Source: Eleusine coracana subsp. coracana
Taxonomy: Eukaryota; Streptophyta; Magnoliopsida; Poales; Poaceae
Length of the DNA stretch: 64,000 nucleotides
Direction of reading: 5' to 3'
NCBI GenBank assembly: GCA_032690845.1
Contig: CM064420.1
Span: 62,546,707 to 62,610,706, forward strand
Every line of letters begins with the position of its first letter. The first letter of the stretch is position 1. A program made the translations under genes and the position numbers. Shown piece by piece: positions 36,990-49,658 of the stretch. The notes beneath the pieces are model-generated. The model was not told the origin of the DNA, did not search any database, and worked only from the letters and a program-made list of their open reading frames with translations.

Positions 36990-39900
36990 TAGGCAGCCGT
37001 GAACAAGACTCTAAAATCACACCGTTAGCACACAGAAAGTAAGTGTTGTATCAGTCAGCCAGAGTCGATCGGCGGTACAGAACTGGGGCGACAATGCGTC
37101 CACTGTCATGTGCGTGACGGTTACGTCAATCGGGCCTCCAACCAGTAGATACCTTTCCTGTTATCCAGGGAATTAGCCACACTCAGCGTCACGACGTAAA
37201 ATACCTGTCAGGACTAAGGGTATACTTTTTTTTTTTTGAGTCCACTAAGGGTAGACTTGAGAATGACCAACTAGTCAACAGTCAATGATTTCTCGAAGCG
37301 CAGTTTTCCACACGTCAAAATAGCTATAGTTACCCCGTAAGATATATAATCACGTGGGTTGCTAATACTAGACCATTCAGAAGTAGACTCTATACCTCGT
37401 CCAAAAATGAATTGTTTAAAAAGGAATCTCTTTGTTTCGATTAAAAGTTAGACTTCAAGTCACATTATTGTGTCCAACGATTTTGAAAATATTCGAGGTG
37501 TTATAGGTTTGCCATTAACTGGATTCCAATATTTTTCTTTTCTTTTTTACGAATTTGAAGCTTGCAGTGTTCCTCAATATATATGTTTCCCCATGATCAA
37601 ATATAGTAGGAACAATTCAGAGTGTCATTTATATGAGAGAGCCTTTACGGTACATATTACCACCAGCCTCCTATGACAGAAGTATAGTAACTACTTATCC
37701 AGCGCAATATATATAAGCATCATGGCTTTAATTACCTTAAAGGCAGAATGTACACATGATTTTTATGGTTGTAACCTGACGATTTTAAAACATTTGATAA
37801 CAAAGTTGAATGTTTGCTTGCATTATATTTATGCGTAGCTGCTATAACATTTATTTCCTTTTTAAACTAAGAGTTATACTTATTTGTACACATATTTTTC
37901 TTAGTAACACCATAATGTACCAATACTTTATGCACCTTGTGCTTCTATTTTAGTAAAAGGAAAATGAAACTCCAACCATGTAAGCACTGGGCAGTTTTTG
38001 TGTTCAATGGATGGTTCGATCCTCGTTTTCTGAAAAAACACCCAAAGAGATGTTTTGGAGACTTTTTTTTTTTTTACCAAATGGTCCAACGCTTTTAGAG
38101 TTGGAGCACTAGACAATTTTTAGTTAGAGAGACAAAATTCGACCATTATAAAGTGATGTGTTCACTGGATGGTTCAATGATGTGAGAGGAAGTCGGATAT
38201 AAATGTATGCCAAACTATTTTTGTGTGCCAGAGATCAGGGAGATGGGTTCATCAGCACCTTAGCGCTGGACGATCTGGTGGTGCTACTTTTTTTTTTTTT
38301 GCAGAAAGTATCAAAGGCTAGTTTGGTTGGGGGTTATTTAAGGGCGTCCATTATAGTGTAGTGACTCTTGCCTTTTTAATTTTAGTTGAAAGATATTGTG
38401 AGAGATGTGAATCTACATGATAAGTATTTGAGTGAAGATTGATTGATCTTATGAGTGCATGAGAGAGTAGCATATGTGTCAATACTTCTTGCTAGCTTAG
38501 TGCTTAGGACAAGTGAGAATTTTAGCTTGTATAACTGAATATTTGATGATTTTCCTGAGAATTATGAAGGTTGCCTTCACAGTCATTAGTTGTGTGAGAA
38601 GAGTTGCATCTTTTGAATACAGATTCACCTCTTCATCCTCCATACTCCCGTATTTACGAGTTTAGTCAAAGTAAAAAAAGTTTCAACTGACCATCAATAG
38701 CGGAAAATTCATGAAGTTTGATCAAGTATCAATGATGTTATTAAATGTTATAAGAGAACTATTATAATAAATAACTCTTTATATTTGAAATAATGTATTT
38801 TTGAGATATTACTAATCAAAGTTTCAAAGGTTTGAATTTGACCAAAGCAAGAAATACTTATATTATTGGATGAAAAGAATAGTAGATCTTAAATTTGTTA
38901 ATTAATAAATGACAACATATTGCCCTAGGAAAAGAAAAAGGAAAGTATATACTAGTTCCTTTCATTTTCCTATGGCCCATGTCGTGTCCATTTCCATTAT
39001 ATATATGAAATGGGAAGGAAATGAAACAATGCAAAAGATTCCATTATAGAGCGTTATACCGCATATATTCACTGATATTTACCAAGAGTTATTTACAACT
39101 TTTAATTTATTACAAAACCCAGTCACTGCTGATGTCTTAAGGGAAAACTAAAAAAATTAAAGCAGGACAAAGCTATTATTAAATATCCATCAACATGAAG
39201 CAAAAAGCTCCAACGCCGTAGTCTCCAAAGTTCTGCTGACCCGTCAGTAGGAATATTTTGTCATGCCATCACGTTGTAGCGGCGCCCAGAACATTCCCCT
39301 GAACAAGCCTGCATAAACCATGAGACAATTTAAAAAAAATTATATCATTGCGATATATCTAAATTGCCAACATAAATCAGAAACTCCAACCAGAATATTC
39401 CTTTTGTCACTTGAAATAAATTTCGAAATCCAACTCACTACCATGTGGGATATGTTTCTTGGTGTATTCTAGTCTAATTTAGACATTTGCCTGAACTCTA
39501 GCAAAACCCGATCACTTACCAACATTTTCGAACAAAACATTTCAAACTTTGGTATATTTTGTGAAATCAAAATTTTTGTAATAAAAAATGTAAGTAGCAA
39601 AGGAACTAAACAATTCGCAATCTCATTAGCTGTTCTAATCAAGCGATGCACAGGAGTCTGTGTTAGTGTGTTACTCTGTTCCCGGTGCTCCCATGCATGG
39701 GCCTTTTTTTGGCCGGAGCTTGTGGACAGCGGCCAAGCATACGAGCACATCACACATGTTAACTGTAGCACTCCGGTCTCCGGTGGAGCGGCACCATTGT
39801 ATGGGTTCTGTAAGCTCTCGTGTGTTTCTGTTGGTACTAACCGAGAGGCAGTATGGCATTTTGCGTAGTGTCTTCGTCCATGGAGGATGTTAACTCAAAT

Positions 39901-40198
39901 GGAATTCAAGGGGCACTAGTAGTGTCGAGTGTCGTCGTCTGATGACCGATGTTACGGTCGTCGCTGGGGACGATACGACTCGCCAAACTGCGTTGCTCTC
40001 TTTGCTGGTCGAGGTTGATTTCTCTGATGCGCCGTGGCCACACGAATGGTAAAAGTCTTTAGGTGTCCAGCTCAACTTTAATTTGCTCCAATCAGCACAG
40101 ATCGATGGCCGATGCAAAGCTTCCAGCCTTCCACACTCCAGCTGCAGTGTTATACGAGGAAAGAGACGTTGAATAAATTGTGGTTAAACAAAGAAGAC
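36990..40198. other. WAK promoter region and gene-free sequence
   Basis: Beyond the WAK core promoter I recognise no gene. Poly-T runs occur near 37229, 38067 and 38288. The stretch 39660-40110 is less AT-rich and has short open frames with no family motif. It ends at the left target duplication of the LINE. Confidence 0.4.
38643..38885. mobile_element. Possible degraded Stowaway-like element
   Basis: An AT-rich stretch starting CTCCCGTATTTACGAG and containing TTTGATCAAG and TTTGAATTTGACCAAAG words typical of some Stowaway families. The right end is decayed and no clear TIR pairing remains, so boundaries are approximate. Confidence 0.3.
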
Positions 40199-40212
40199 AA
40201 TTATGCCTCGGG

Positions 40213-41735
40213 GCCGGTCGAGGAGGAGATGCAGCTAACAATGGCCTTGCTGGATCACTTTGGTCAAGCATCGGGACTGCAATGTAACCTGCAGAAGAGT
40301 TGTGTAGTGCCTATTAGATGTGATGCAAGTCATATGGAGACAGTAAGCTCTATTTTACCATGCACTACTACTGATTTCCCATGTATATATTTGGGCCTTC
40401 CGGTAACAAACAAAAGGTTTGGGAAAGCTGAACTGTTATCTTGGATAGAAAAGGTCGGGGACAAGTTGCCGGCTTGGAAGGCATCTCTTATGAATATGGC
40501 AGGGAGAGTGACATGGACTCGGTTTGTGCTCTCCGCGATCCCCATTTATGTTCTGGTGGCCATCAAAGTCCCAGAATGGTTCATCCGAAGCATTGATAAG
40601 TTCATAAGAAGTTTTATTTGGAAGGGAAGAAAAGAAGCTAATGGCGGTGCTTGCTTGGTCTTGGCATCCTTAATCTGGAACTCATGAGCTGGGCGCTCTA
40701 GATCAGATGGTTGTGGTTTAAAAAACCCAACCCCAACCGAGCCTGAACCGGTTTAGAAATTTAGGTTCATCCTAATGTCACAACCCTCTTCAACATCGCT
40801 TTTGAGACTCAAGTGGGCAACAAAAATAACACCTTGTTTTGGTTAGATCGTTGGGTAATGGGGTGTTCTCTTGAGGATCTGGCGCCAATGATGACAGCAG
40901 TACCCTTAAAGGTCCGTAAACAACATACAGTGGCTGAGGCAATACAGGCGCATGATTGGCCTTTGGATATCAGAGGAGGGCTGTCTTTATTTAGTTTGTT
41001 TGAATATTTTCAGCCTTGGGATATCTTACACGAGATCACACTCACAGCAGATAATGATTTGCACACATAGAGATTAGGCAAGATTGGGCACTTCTCATCC
41101 AAGTCGGCTTACCAAGCTTTTTACAACGGCTCAACCACTTTTGAGCCTGGGAGAAGGTTATGGAAAACCTGGGCACCACCTAAATGTAAAGTCTTTCTAT
41201 GGCTAGCCATAAGGAACAGGTGTTGGATAGCGGATCGACTTGCAAGAAGAAACCTACCGCACCTAGATCGATGACTCCTTTGTGATCAAGAAGAAGAGGA
41301 CATACAACACCTTTTAACTACTTGTGTGCTAGCTCGCGAGTTTTGGTATATAATTTTCTCGGCCTTGGGCCTGCAGGATCGAGCCCCTACCGATCAGGAG
41401 AGATCTTTTGCTGACTGGTGGCATAGGGCGATCAGGAAACTCAGCAAAGAGCAGAGAAAGGGTCTGAACTCGGTTATTATTTTTGGGGCATGGGTCTTGT
41501 GGAAATAGAGAAACGTGGGTATCTTTGATGGTGCTCAACCGGGGATTGCTCAACTACTGGGAGCTTTCAGAGATGAGAATGAGGTGTGGTGCTTGGCAGG
41601 AGCTTGACACCTTCATGCACTAGGTCTAGGGACTAGGATTATTTAGGTCTAGTAGTACTGGTCAGGTCTCATCCTTGTCTTCCCCGGGTTTTTTAGTTTT
41701 TTTCTGTGTTTTATTCAACCCTCCCACATCTTGAC
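40213..41735 (+). mobile_element. 5'-truncated LINE, upstream segment
   Basis: Non-LTR retrotransposon ORF2 remnants. First the end of the reverse-transcriptase domain (LLDHFGQASGLQCNLQKSC, YLGLPVTN, LSWIEKVGDKLPAW), then LFWLDRWVMG, and then a zf-RVT-like region (PPKCKVFLWLAIRNRCW, CDQEEEDIQHLLTTC). Several stops and at least one frameshift interrupt it (for example near 40685, 41068 and 41272). The 5' end is truncated in the RT domain. The left target duplication AATTATGCCTCGGG lies at 40199-40212. The element is cut at 41735 by LTR element B and resumes at 63396. Confidence 0.85.
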
Positions 41736-43711
41736 TGAAAGGACATTGATGTCTCCTAGGGGGGGGGGGGGGGGGGAGGGTGAATAGGCGAAACCTGAAG
41801 TTTACAAAACTTATTCGCACAGATTAGTACTAAACCAGTCTGACCTACCGGTCTGACCGGTATGCACAGATAGAAATAGATCAAACCCCCAATTCGAATC
41901 TTAGTTCAACCAAGACTTGGAGTAGTGCTCTAGGAGATTTTGTTTAGCACATACACTTAGTACCTGCACACAAAAGACACTACCAAGTAGATTGAAGCGG
42001 AAGCACAAATATGAACTAGAAAACAACTAAGAAGGCAAACCAAAGTGGAGACACGAGAATTGTTTCACCGAAGTTCAGGACCACCAACCGTGATCCCTAC
42101 GTCTCCGTTTGAGGAAGCTTGATCTGCTCACCGGCACGCTCCAAGCCGGGTCTCTTTCAACCACTTCCCTCAATCCACTATCTTGATCTTTTCCACATCG
42201 GAGGCAAGATCACAGCCCTCACAAACTTTCCCAAGGCTCACCACAAACTTGGGAGCTCTAGGACGACGCCTAGCCATCTAGGAGGTTTCCCTCCAAGAGT
42301 AACAAATGCTCCACGAGTTGCTTGACGCAACCAAAGTGCTCAAGGCTTAGGATTTGCTCACAAATGCTCCACACACTTAAATCTCTCAACCCAACTAAAG
42401 ATTTTGCACAAAGCACTTGGATCTCACAAAGAGAGGTTGGAGAGAGCTCAAATGGCCGTTGGAATGCTATAGAGTCGGGCAAGAACCAGCAACAACCGAA
42501 GGGAGAGGTGGAGGGGTATTTAAACATGATTCCATAAACTAGTCGTTGGGGCTGTCAGGCACACACCAGTCTGACCGGTTGGAGACAAACCACCCAACCA
42601 AACTAGTCAAAAAGGCTCCACAAGCTACCCACTAGGCTGCTAAACAACTCAAACTAATTACCCAACTAAATTTCTAGGCCAAATACTCACTAACCCAAAA
42701 CTAGACCCAAGAACTCTATTCAAACCGGTCTGACCGGTTGACACAATCGGTCTGACCGGTTGAAGCACTGCTGCACACTCAGGGCTAGGATTTAGGTCTC
42801 TCAAAAGGTTTATCTTTGGGTTTTGAGCACTTTGACTTTGTCATGAACATATGTTGCATCCCTCTTGATAGAACGGCAACCTATACTCAAGAAACAAATG
42901 AATGACACTAAAACCATTGCTTGAGCTTGAGATAATTCCATTTGCCGGTATTCTGTATATTTCTCTTCATGAGGGCGATCAACATTTTCAGCACTTGAGC
43001 TTATCCATCTTGAGCTGATGACTATGGAGGATTACTTCATATGGTCAAAACTCCACTTTTCATCCACGTCACTTTTTCTTCTTGATTCAAAAATAATTGA
43101 CACTTAGAAACATGTGAGTCTTCATGACTTCTTTGATTCATCGGATTCAAGCATCCACTTGCTCTTCTCCATCACAAAGGTCATTCGGTGCCAAGCCTCA
43201 TGCTTGCCCTTCTCCAAAGTATGGTCCATCGCAGCCAAGTCCTTGTCAACCCTTCATCAACTTACCATCATGATTCACACATCTACTTGTATCATCCATG
43301 AGCACACGATTGATATTTTGTTTAGATGTATTTGATTCCTTTTGACATGTAGCAAACAATAAGGTCAATATCAATGACCATAGTGAAAGTATGCTTGACA
43401 CATCAACTAGCTCCTTTTGTTTCTTGTCAAATGGCTTGATCATCAACAATTGCTTAGTCATATATGTCACTTGATTTGTATTAGAGAATATCCACATAGC
43501 GACATATTTCTTCTAATTCATTACAATCTTTGTCGTATGGCATATATCATGTGCACTTAGAATATATCCATATACATCCATGTCTTGATACACAAATATT
43601 TTTATTAGTATCATCACATAGTTCCTGTTACCACTCAACAAATACATTAGCTCTTTAATCATGTTGTCATCTAAACACCAAAACCCACTAGGAGGTCTAG
43701 ATGCACTTTCA
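41736..43711 (-). repeat. 3' LTR of element B
   Basis: 1976 bp. On the plus strand it starts TGAAAGGACATTGATG and ends GCACTTTCA. Near its start is a run of about 16 G (41760-41776). A TTTAAATA box on the minus strand near 42517 may be the element promoter. It contains one full 37-bp module at 42724-42760 and single units near 41850 and 42566. Confidence 0.85.
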
Positions 43712-43725
43712 ATCTCCCCCTTTTT
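43712..43725 (-). promoter_or_regulatory. Polypurine tract of element B
   Basis: AAAAAGGGGGAGAT on the minus strand immediately upstream of the 3' LTR, the expected plus-strand priming site. Confidence 0.75.
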
Positions 43726-44215
43726 GGTGATTGATGACAACCCAATTAAAGCTTCACGATTAAATCATAAATAGATTTTGAATGCAGGGATATACTTCAA
43801 GCTCCCCCTAAATATGTGCATGAGATTGAAATTTCAGATTTGGTCTTAAAATACCAAAAGCACAAATTCAATGAAAACATGGAGCTCCCCCTATATCTCT
43901 GCATCCGTGGGGTGCAAAACAAGTGTGAAGTGATAATACGTGATGCATATGACAAAGCACACAGCAAAAAGAGAAGAAACAACAAAAACCAAACTCACAC
44001 CGGTCTAACCGGTGTGGCACACCGGTCAGACCGGTGTTGCTGAATTTTGCAGCAAAGAACAAGCATCATACAACAATTCATATCACACTAACATAATATC
44101 ACTTAGATGAATAAGATTCATAAGCACACAATAGCACACATTACAATGGTTCTCAAGTTCACACAATGAAACAATGATTATTACAGACCAAGTGGTTCAG
44201 AAAATAGTTCACACG

Positions 44216-44700
44216 CTGCTAATATCTTTGGAGAGTCATTCACTCTCGGCGATGGTGGGAACCTCTAAAGCAGTAGCATATTACTCCTTTAGGATTTCTT
44301 TTCTTCTTTTTGGATGATTGTTGACAAAGGGGGAGAAGAAAAGGATTAAAGCTTCAAGTTTCATCTAAGATCAGTCCAAGGAGTTGAGAGAGAGATCAGT
44401 TCAAGATCAGTTCTTGTGGTTTTATGTTTTCATTGTCCAACTGGTCAGACTGGTGTGACATGCCGGTCTGACCGGTTGGACAATGAAAATATAAAACCAC
44501 AAGAACTGATCTTGAACTGATCTCTCTCTCAACTCCTTGGACTGATCTTAGATGAAACTTGAAGCTTTAATCCTTTTCTTCTCCCCCTTTGTCAACAATC
44601 ATCCAAAAAGAAGAAAAGAAATCCTGAAGGAGTAATATGATGCTGCTTTAGAGGTTCCCACCATCGCCGGGAGTGAATGACTCTCCAAAGATATTAGCAG
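44216..44700. repeat. Large inverted repeat centred on a 37-bp module
   Basis: Two arms of about 235-242 bp (44216-44457 and 44459-44700) are near-perfect inverted copies. The apex is the 37-bp module at 44440-44476, whose central base, 44458, is the exact midpoint of the arms. The arms carry purine-rich sequence and ORF2-flanking sequence of element B. RNA from either strand could fold into a long hairpin. Confidence 0.9.
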
Positions 44701-44970
44701 TGATGTCTTCAATAGTGCTGCGCCGTGGCTGTTCTGGTGGACGAGATGGTGGAGGTTGTGAGAAATCTGGATGAGGTCCAAACTGCTGCTGATTAGTAAG
44801 TCCTACATATCCAGTAATGATGGATCCGAATCTCCCATATGTCCTCTACTGCTGCTAGAGCCATGAATCTGTGTGTAGTAGTCCTCATCTTGCCATCTTC
44901 TATATCTTTCCATTAGAGGTGTTGGTGGACGTTCTTCTTGTCTAGGTGGTGAGGGAGGATCCAAAGGAAA

Positions 44971-45272
44971 CTAAGCTCTCTCAATTCTTCTCAATCTTCT
45001 AGACAAATCTACTCTCTCTTCTCTAGCACGAGTTTCCACATCATGGTTTGTTCTACACATACAAAAAACCATGTTGAAAAGCTTCTCAATCCAAAGGTGG
45101 ATTTTTCTCGATATTGGGAGGAGTGAGTTTGCCACTGGCCAGGCAGACCAGTCTGACCGGTAGTACCAACCGGTCTGATCGGTTGAGATTGCTGGTGTTG
45201 GTGCTGTTGTTCTGAGGGTTCATCTGAGTGATGTGGAGAAGTAGGAAGTGGTACTATTGGATCTTTTGATGG
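44971..45272 (-). pseudogene. Element B ORF2, downstream part
   Basis: Continuation of the ORF2 of element B on the other side of element A; the frame carries on across the insertion once one copy of the 5-bp duplication is discounted. A Pro/Gln/His-rich stretch is followed, after a frameshift near 45090, by an IEKLFNMVFCMCRTNHDVE region that matches the C-terminal IKKLFGMLFGMCRSQYDAD of element A ORF2. It ends at a TAG at 44971-44973. Confidence 0.6.
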
Positions 45273-47331
45273 TGAAAGTCCCTTGATGTCGCCTAGAGGG
45301 GGGGGGGGTGAATAGGCGTTTCTGAAATATTAACAAAAACTCGCAGCGGAATTAAAACTGTCAAAACCAGTTGCACCGGTTTAGCAAACCGGTTACACCG
45401 GTTTTGTCAGAGAGCTTGGATCAAATAGTTAAATAAGAAAAGCAACCAAGCTCAAGAGACAAGCAAGCTATAAAAGCAAACACAGGAACTACCTCTATTT
45501 GATTCACAAAGAACCTACACAATATAGCAATAACCAAAAACCGGTCCCACCGGTTTGGGAAATCGGACCCACCGGTTTCCTCGGGGCAGAGAGAATAAAA
45601 CAGTAAATTACAACGTCCCACTTAGTTCTAGCAAGGTTAATGAATCCTAGAGAGCATGCAAGAACTAGCACAAACAATCACAAGGAAAGACAAGCACCAC
45701 TACTCATGCAACCTATGAATCAAGAACAAATAAAGCAAGAACTTTATGAAAGCAAACCAAGTGAAGCACAAGGAGATTTGTTTGCCGAAGTTCAGATTCA
45801 CACCGTGAACCCTACGTTTCCATTGAGGAAGCTTGAGCTGCTCACAAGGCACACTCCAAGCCGGGTCTCTTTCAACCACTTTCCCCGATCCACTATCTTT
45901 GCTTCTTTCCTTGCGGAGGCGAAGCGGACCTTCACAAACTTCCCCAAGGCTCACCACAAGCTTTGGAGCTCTAGGGCGACGCCTAGCCGACTAGGAGGAT
46001 TGACCTCCAAGAGTAACAAATGCTTCATGGATTTGCAACGCGATGTTCAAATGCTCAAGTGTTGGATTTTCGCTTTTGTGCTCTCAATCTCAATCCCTCT
46101 CAACCCAATGCTTAGGATTTATCATAAATCACTCAAACCTCACAAAGAGGTGTTGGGGAGAGCTCTACAAGGCTTTGGATGTATTTTCTTCGTGCACACA
46201 ATCAGTAGCATACAAAGGAGGGGGGAAGGAAGTATTTATACTTGTCCCCCAAAAACTAGCCGTTATATTGAACCAGTCAAAACCGGTTACACTGGTTTCC
46301 CAAACCGGTGCCACCGGTTTTCCTGAACTAGCCGTTAGTGGTTTGAACCAAAACCGGTTCCTCCGGTTTGGTAAACCGGCTACACTGGTTTTCCCTGATA
46401 CAGTGAGAGTTAGTGTGAGTGTAGGTGTTGTGTTTCTCTCATCTCACTTGGGTTTTTCTTTGAGCATTGAGACATTAAATGCAAACCATGTAGCATCCCT
46501 CTTGATAGAGCGGCATGCCTAAACTCAAGATTAAATAAAAAGACAATTCTTCTTCTTGAGCTTGCATGATAATGAATTTTGCCACTTCTTCTCTTTTAGC
46601 TTCATGAGGGCTGCCACATGTGCTTTTGCTTAGCATCATCACCTAAAGCTTGTGACTTGGAAACTCTTCATCTATCATATCCATTTCTTTCTTTTTGTTC
46701 ACAAGTCACATTATATCTTTATATTTCAATAATGAATAATACTTGGAAATGTATGACCACATATAGCTTGATCGGTCCATCACGATTGCGCTCCACCTGC
46801 CCTTCACCATGGCTTGGGTCCCTCGGCGCCAAGACTCCATCTTGCCCTTCTCCTGTCCATGGTCCATCGTGGCCAAGTCATGTCAATCCTTCACCATCTT
46901 GCTATCTTGAGCCACACATAATTTTGTATCATCGTTATGCCTTCTTTTGAATTCATGTTTGAAGTATTCATTTGATCAAGTTGCTTTCAAGATTAAATGC
47001 CATAGAGAAATAACACTCGATCACTTCTTTTTCTTGACAACACCAATTTGTTGAGACCATCTCATATCAATGGTTTTCATGTCTCATATTTACTTCAAAT
47101 CTTGGCTTGTCATAGTATTGCTTATATGAACCTATTTATTTGACACTTCTCCATTTCATCACATAGGCCCATTTTCCTTACACAATCGTACATCTTAAAG
47201 ATGATCATTTGTATCAATGCAACGTATGTTCTTCATATACAACCTGCTCATATACTCACTAAGAGGATTAGTTCTTTAATCACGTTGTCATACAACCACC
47301 AAAACCCACTAGGGGCATAGATGCACTTTCA
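45273..47331 (-). repeat. 3' LTR of element A
   Basis: 2059 bp, TG...CA. Modules at 45366-45402, 45540-45576, 46282-46318 and 46353-46389. A G run lies at about 45299-45309, and a TATAAATA box on the minus strand near 46235 is a plausible promoter. Confidence 0.92.
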
Positions 47332-47346
47332 ATCTCTCCCTTTTTT
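47332..47346 (-). promoter_or_regulatory. Polypurine tract of element A
   Basis: AAAAAAGGGAGAGAT on the minus strand immediately before the 3' LTR. Confidence 0.8.
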
Positions 47347-47957
47347 GTGATTGATGACAACCTTGATTAAAGCTTATAAATGATATTCATTAAGTAATCT
47401 TGAATGCATCTATATAGGATGAGCTCCCCCTAAAACTGTGCATATGAATGGAATTCATCAATTTTGGCCTCAAATGCCAATTTGCACATTTTGAAATAAA
47501 TCCACAAGAGCTCCCCCTATATGTGTGCATTCATGGGGTGCAACAAGTGTGTGTGAACATGTAGTACATGATGCGCATGACAAGAAAACCACAAAGAAAT
47601 GAATCAAAAGAACCATATGTGCTGTCTGGCAAAACCGGTGCCACTGGTTTTTCCTGACTTCACATATTCACAATAAACAATACACCAACTCAGCATGCAT
47701 CACATCATAGCACAATATAAGGTCTTAGAGAATTATTACAAGGTTCAACACACCAATTCACTCATTACAAATTGTTCACAAGTCCACAAGCTGAAAAACA
47801 GAGGAAATGTATACATTGGTTCTATTCTGGCAAAACCGGTGCCTCCAGTTTTTTCAGACAGGCCAGAACTGAAAGCAAAAACTGATGAAGACTTGGAGCT
47901 TTAATCCTTCTCTCCCCCTTTGTCATCTAGCACCAAAAAAAGGGTTCTTCCTTTGCA

Positions 47958-49658
47958 TCAAAGATCATTCCTCCTCCCTATCTTCTTCTTCATCTTCTCC
48001 ATTGTTTGGTGGAGAGGGTGGAGGGTTAGATTGAGGCACTTGTGAAGGACTGCTCCACCAAACCCAAATATACCCCCACTAAAATCTGCATCTCCAAACC
48101 AGGAAGTGTAGGGGTTTTGCTCCTCAGAGCGACTCATCCTAGCCTCAAAAGACTCAATCTCCGGACTTTGTTCACCCTCGGAGGCAATAGGAGAGCGAGG
48201 AGGCTGAAGATTGCTTTGTTGATGAAGAAGCTTCATTGTCCTTGTATCCTTCTTCCTCACTTGCCTGTCATGATGTGCTTTCACATCAGCATCATACTGA
48301 GACCTGCACATCCCAAAGAGCATCCCAAATAATTTCTTGATTGGTGAGGGAGGCTTGTCCCTTTGCTGCCCACTCCCTCTAGGTGTTGCAGAGGTGGATG
48401 CACCATGAGCTGGTGTTGCTGCACTGCTGTTCTCAACTGGATTCCTCAAGTCATTCTTAATTCTCAAGGGGAGATGTTCCTTATCACATTCAAAGGTACG
48501 AGCTGACACCCTCTCAATCATATGCATAATAAAGGGTGCATATCCATAACTCTTCAGAGGGCTGTTAGAAATGACTTTTATCTCCTCCCACACAAAGTCA
48601 AACACTGAGAAATCATGCTCATTTGGCCCTATAGAAGCAAGGATGTTCCTGTTGTAGGAGGAGAGCTTAGTGGGATCACCTTCCCTAGGAGTGAGGGTCT
48701 TCCTAAATAGCCTGTTAATGTAGGCATAGAATGGAAGCAAGTCTGTGATAGTGCCATAATTTTCTTGCTTTCCTCTAGGATACATGTGCCTCAATCCTCT
48801 ATCACCAAGGCGAGTGGCATAGTGAATCCTAGGACGGTTTGCATCAAGCTGCCCAAGACCAAAGAGCCTAGCAAACTATGCATAGCTCACCTCATACCAC
48901 TGACCTTCTGTCATCCAATGCATCTTTCTTGTATCTCCATGCTCCTCCACATATAAGGTGGCATAAAACTGAGCAATTACTTCATTGTTCCAATTCTTTT
49001 GAAAGCCAAGAATGTCCTTCACATGCTTTGCCTTGCATGCAGCAATGACTTCATTGAATATAGGATCATCCTTGCTTTCCATGTATGCCCAATCAACCCA
49101 CTGAGCATTTGCCACTAGATTGTGCTTCTTTGACAAGATCACTGACTCATAGAAATCCTGCTGGAAGAAGGAGTGAAATCTGTAGTCAGTGGCCTCTTTA
49201 GGAAGTGGTCTAGGGTCCTTAGCCCTCATCTCTCTCACAGCCTCTGTGTGTCCCTTGTAGCTTATCTTCTTTCTCCATCCCGGGTTTTGAGGAAGCCGGA
49301 ATAAGAGATGTCCAAGATGCACATAAGCCTAAGGGATGATCTCATCCACATCAAACTCCTCCAGCTCTTCCTCTTCCTCATCACCCTCCTCTGAGCCACT
49401 AGCTGCTGCTGTGCCAGAGCCCCCAGCTGCTGTCCTAGGGGCACCAGTAGGAGAGACATAGACCTTATCCTCAGTGTCATCATCATCAGAGGACTCATGT
49501 TCCTGAATTTGATCTTCGGGAGGATCATCAATTGTCACAGTAGCTCTAGGAAGCCTTTGGACGGTTTGCTGTCGTCTATGATAGATTGTGTCAAATTGTG
49601 ACCCTTGCCTTGCATCATGCCTTGCTTTCACATTCCTCTCCCTTTCTTCATCCGACAT
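47958..49658 (-). pseudogene. Element A ORF2 (unrecognised protein), two in-frame TAG stops
   Basis: 567 codons in one frame from the ATG at 49658 (MSDEERERNVKARHDARQGS) to 47958, interrupted only by TAG at 49329-49331 and at 48876-48878. It has an acidic Ser/Glu-rich N-terminal region (EEGDEEEEELEEFDVDE), then a conserved core shared with element B: YRFHSFFQQDFYE, FYATLYVEEHGDTRKMHWM, GQWYEVSYA and FARLFG, MYPRGK, and a C-terminal IKKLFGMLFGMCRSQ. No catalytic motif of a known polymerase, integrase or protease is visible. Conservation between two diverged elements implies it was once a functional protein. Family and activity unknown. Confidence 0.65.

Larger units (their letters stand above)
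42724..45183. repeat. 37-bp modules, element B, left part
   Basis: Modules with the 15-7-15 layout at 42724-42760 (in the LTR), 43999-44035, 44440-44476 (apex of the inverted repeat) and 45147-45183 (in ORF2). The core triplet is CTG, CTA or CAG. Example units are ACCGGTCTGACCGGT and ACCGGTCAGACCGGT. Spacers are TGACACA, GTGGCAC, GTGACAT and AGTACCA, all 7 bp. Confidence 0.85.

Noticed and set aside
45640..46326. 228-codon plus-strand open frame in the element A LTR, present again at 54015-54701
   Set aside because: It is conserved only because the two LTRs are nearly identical. It runs against the element's orientation, overlaps modules and has no family motif.
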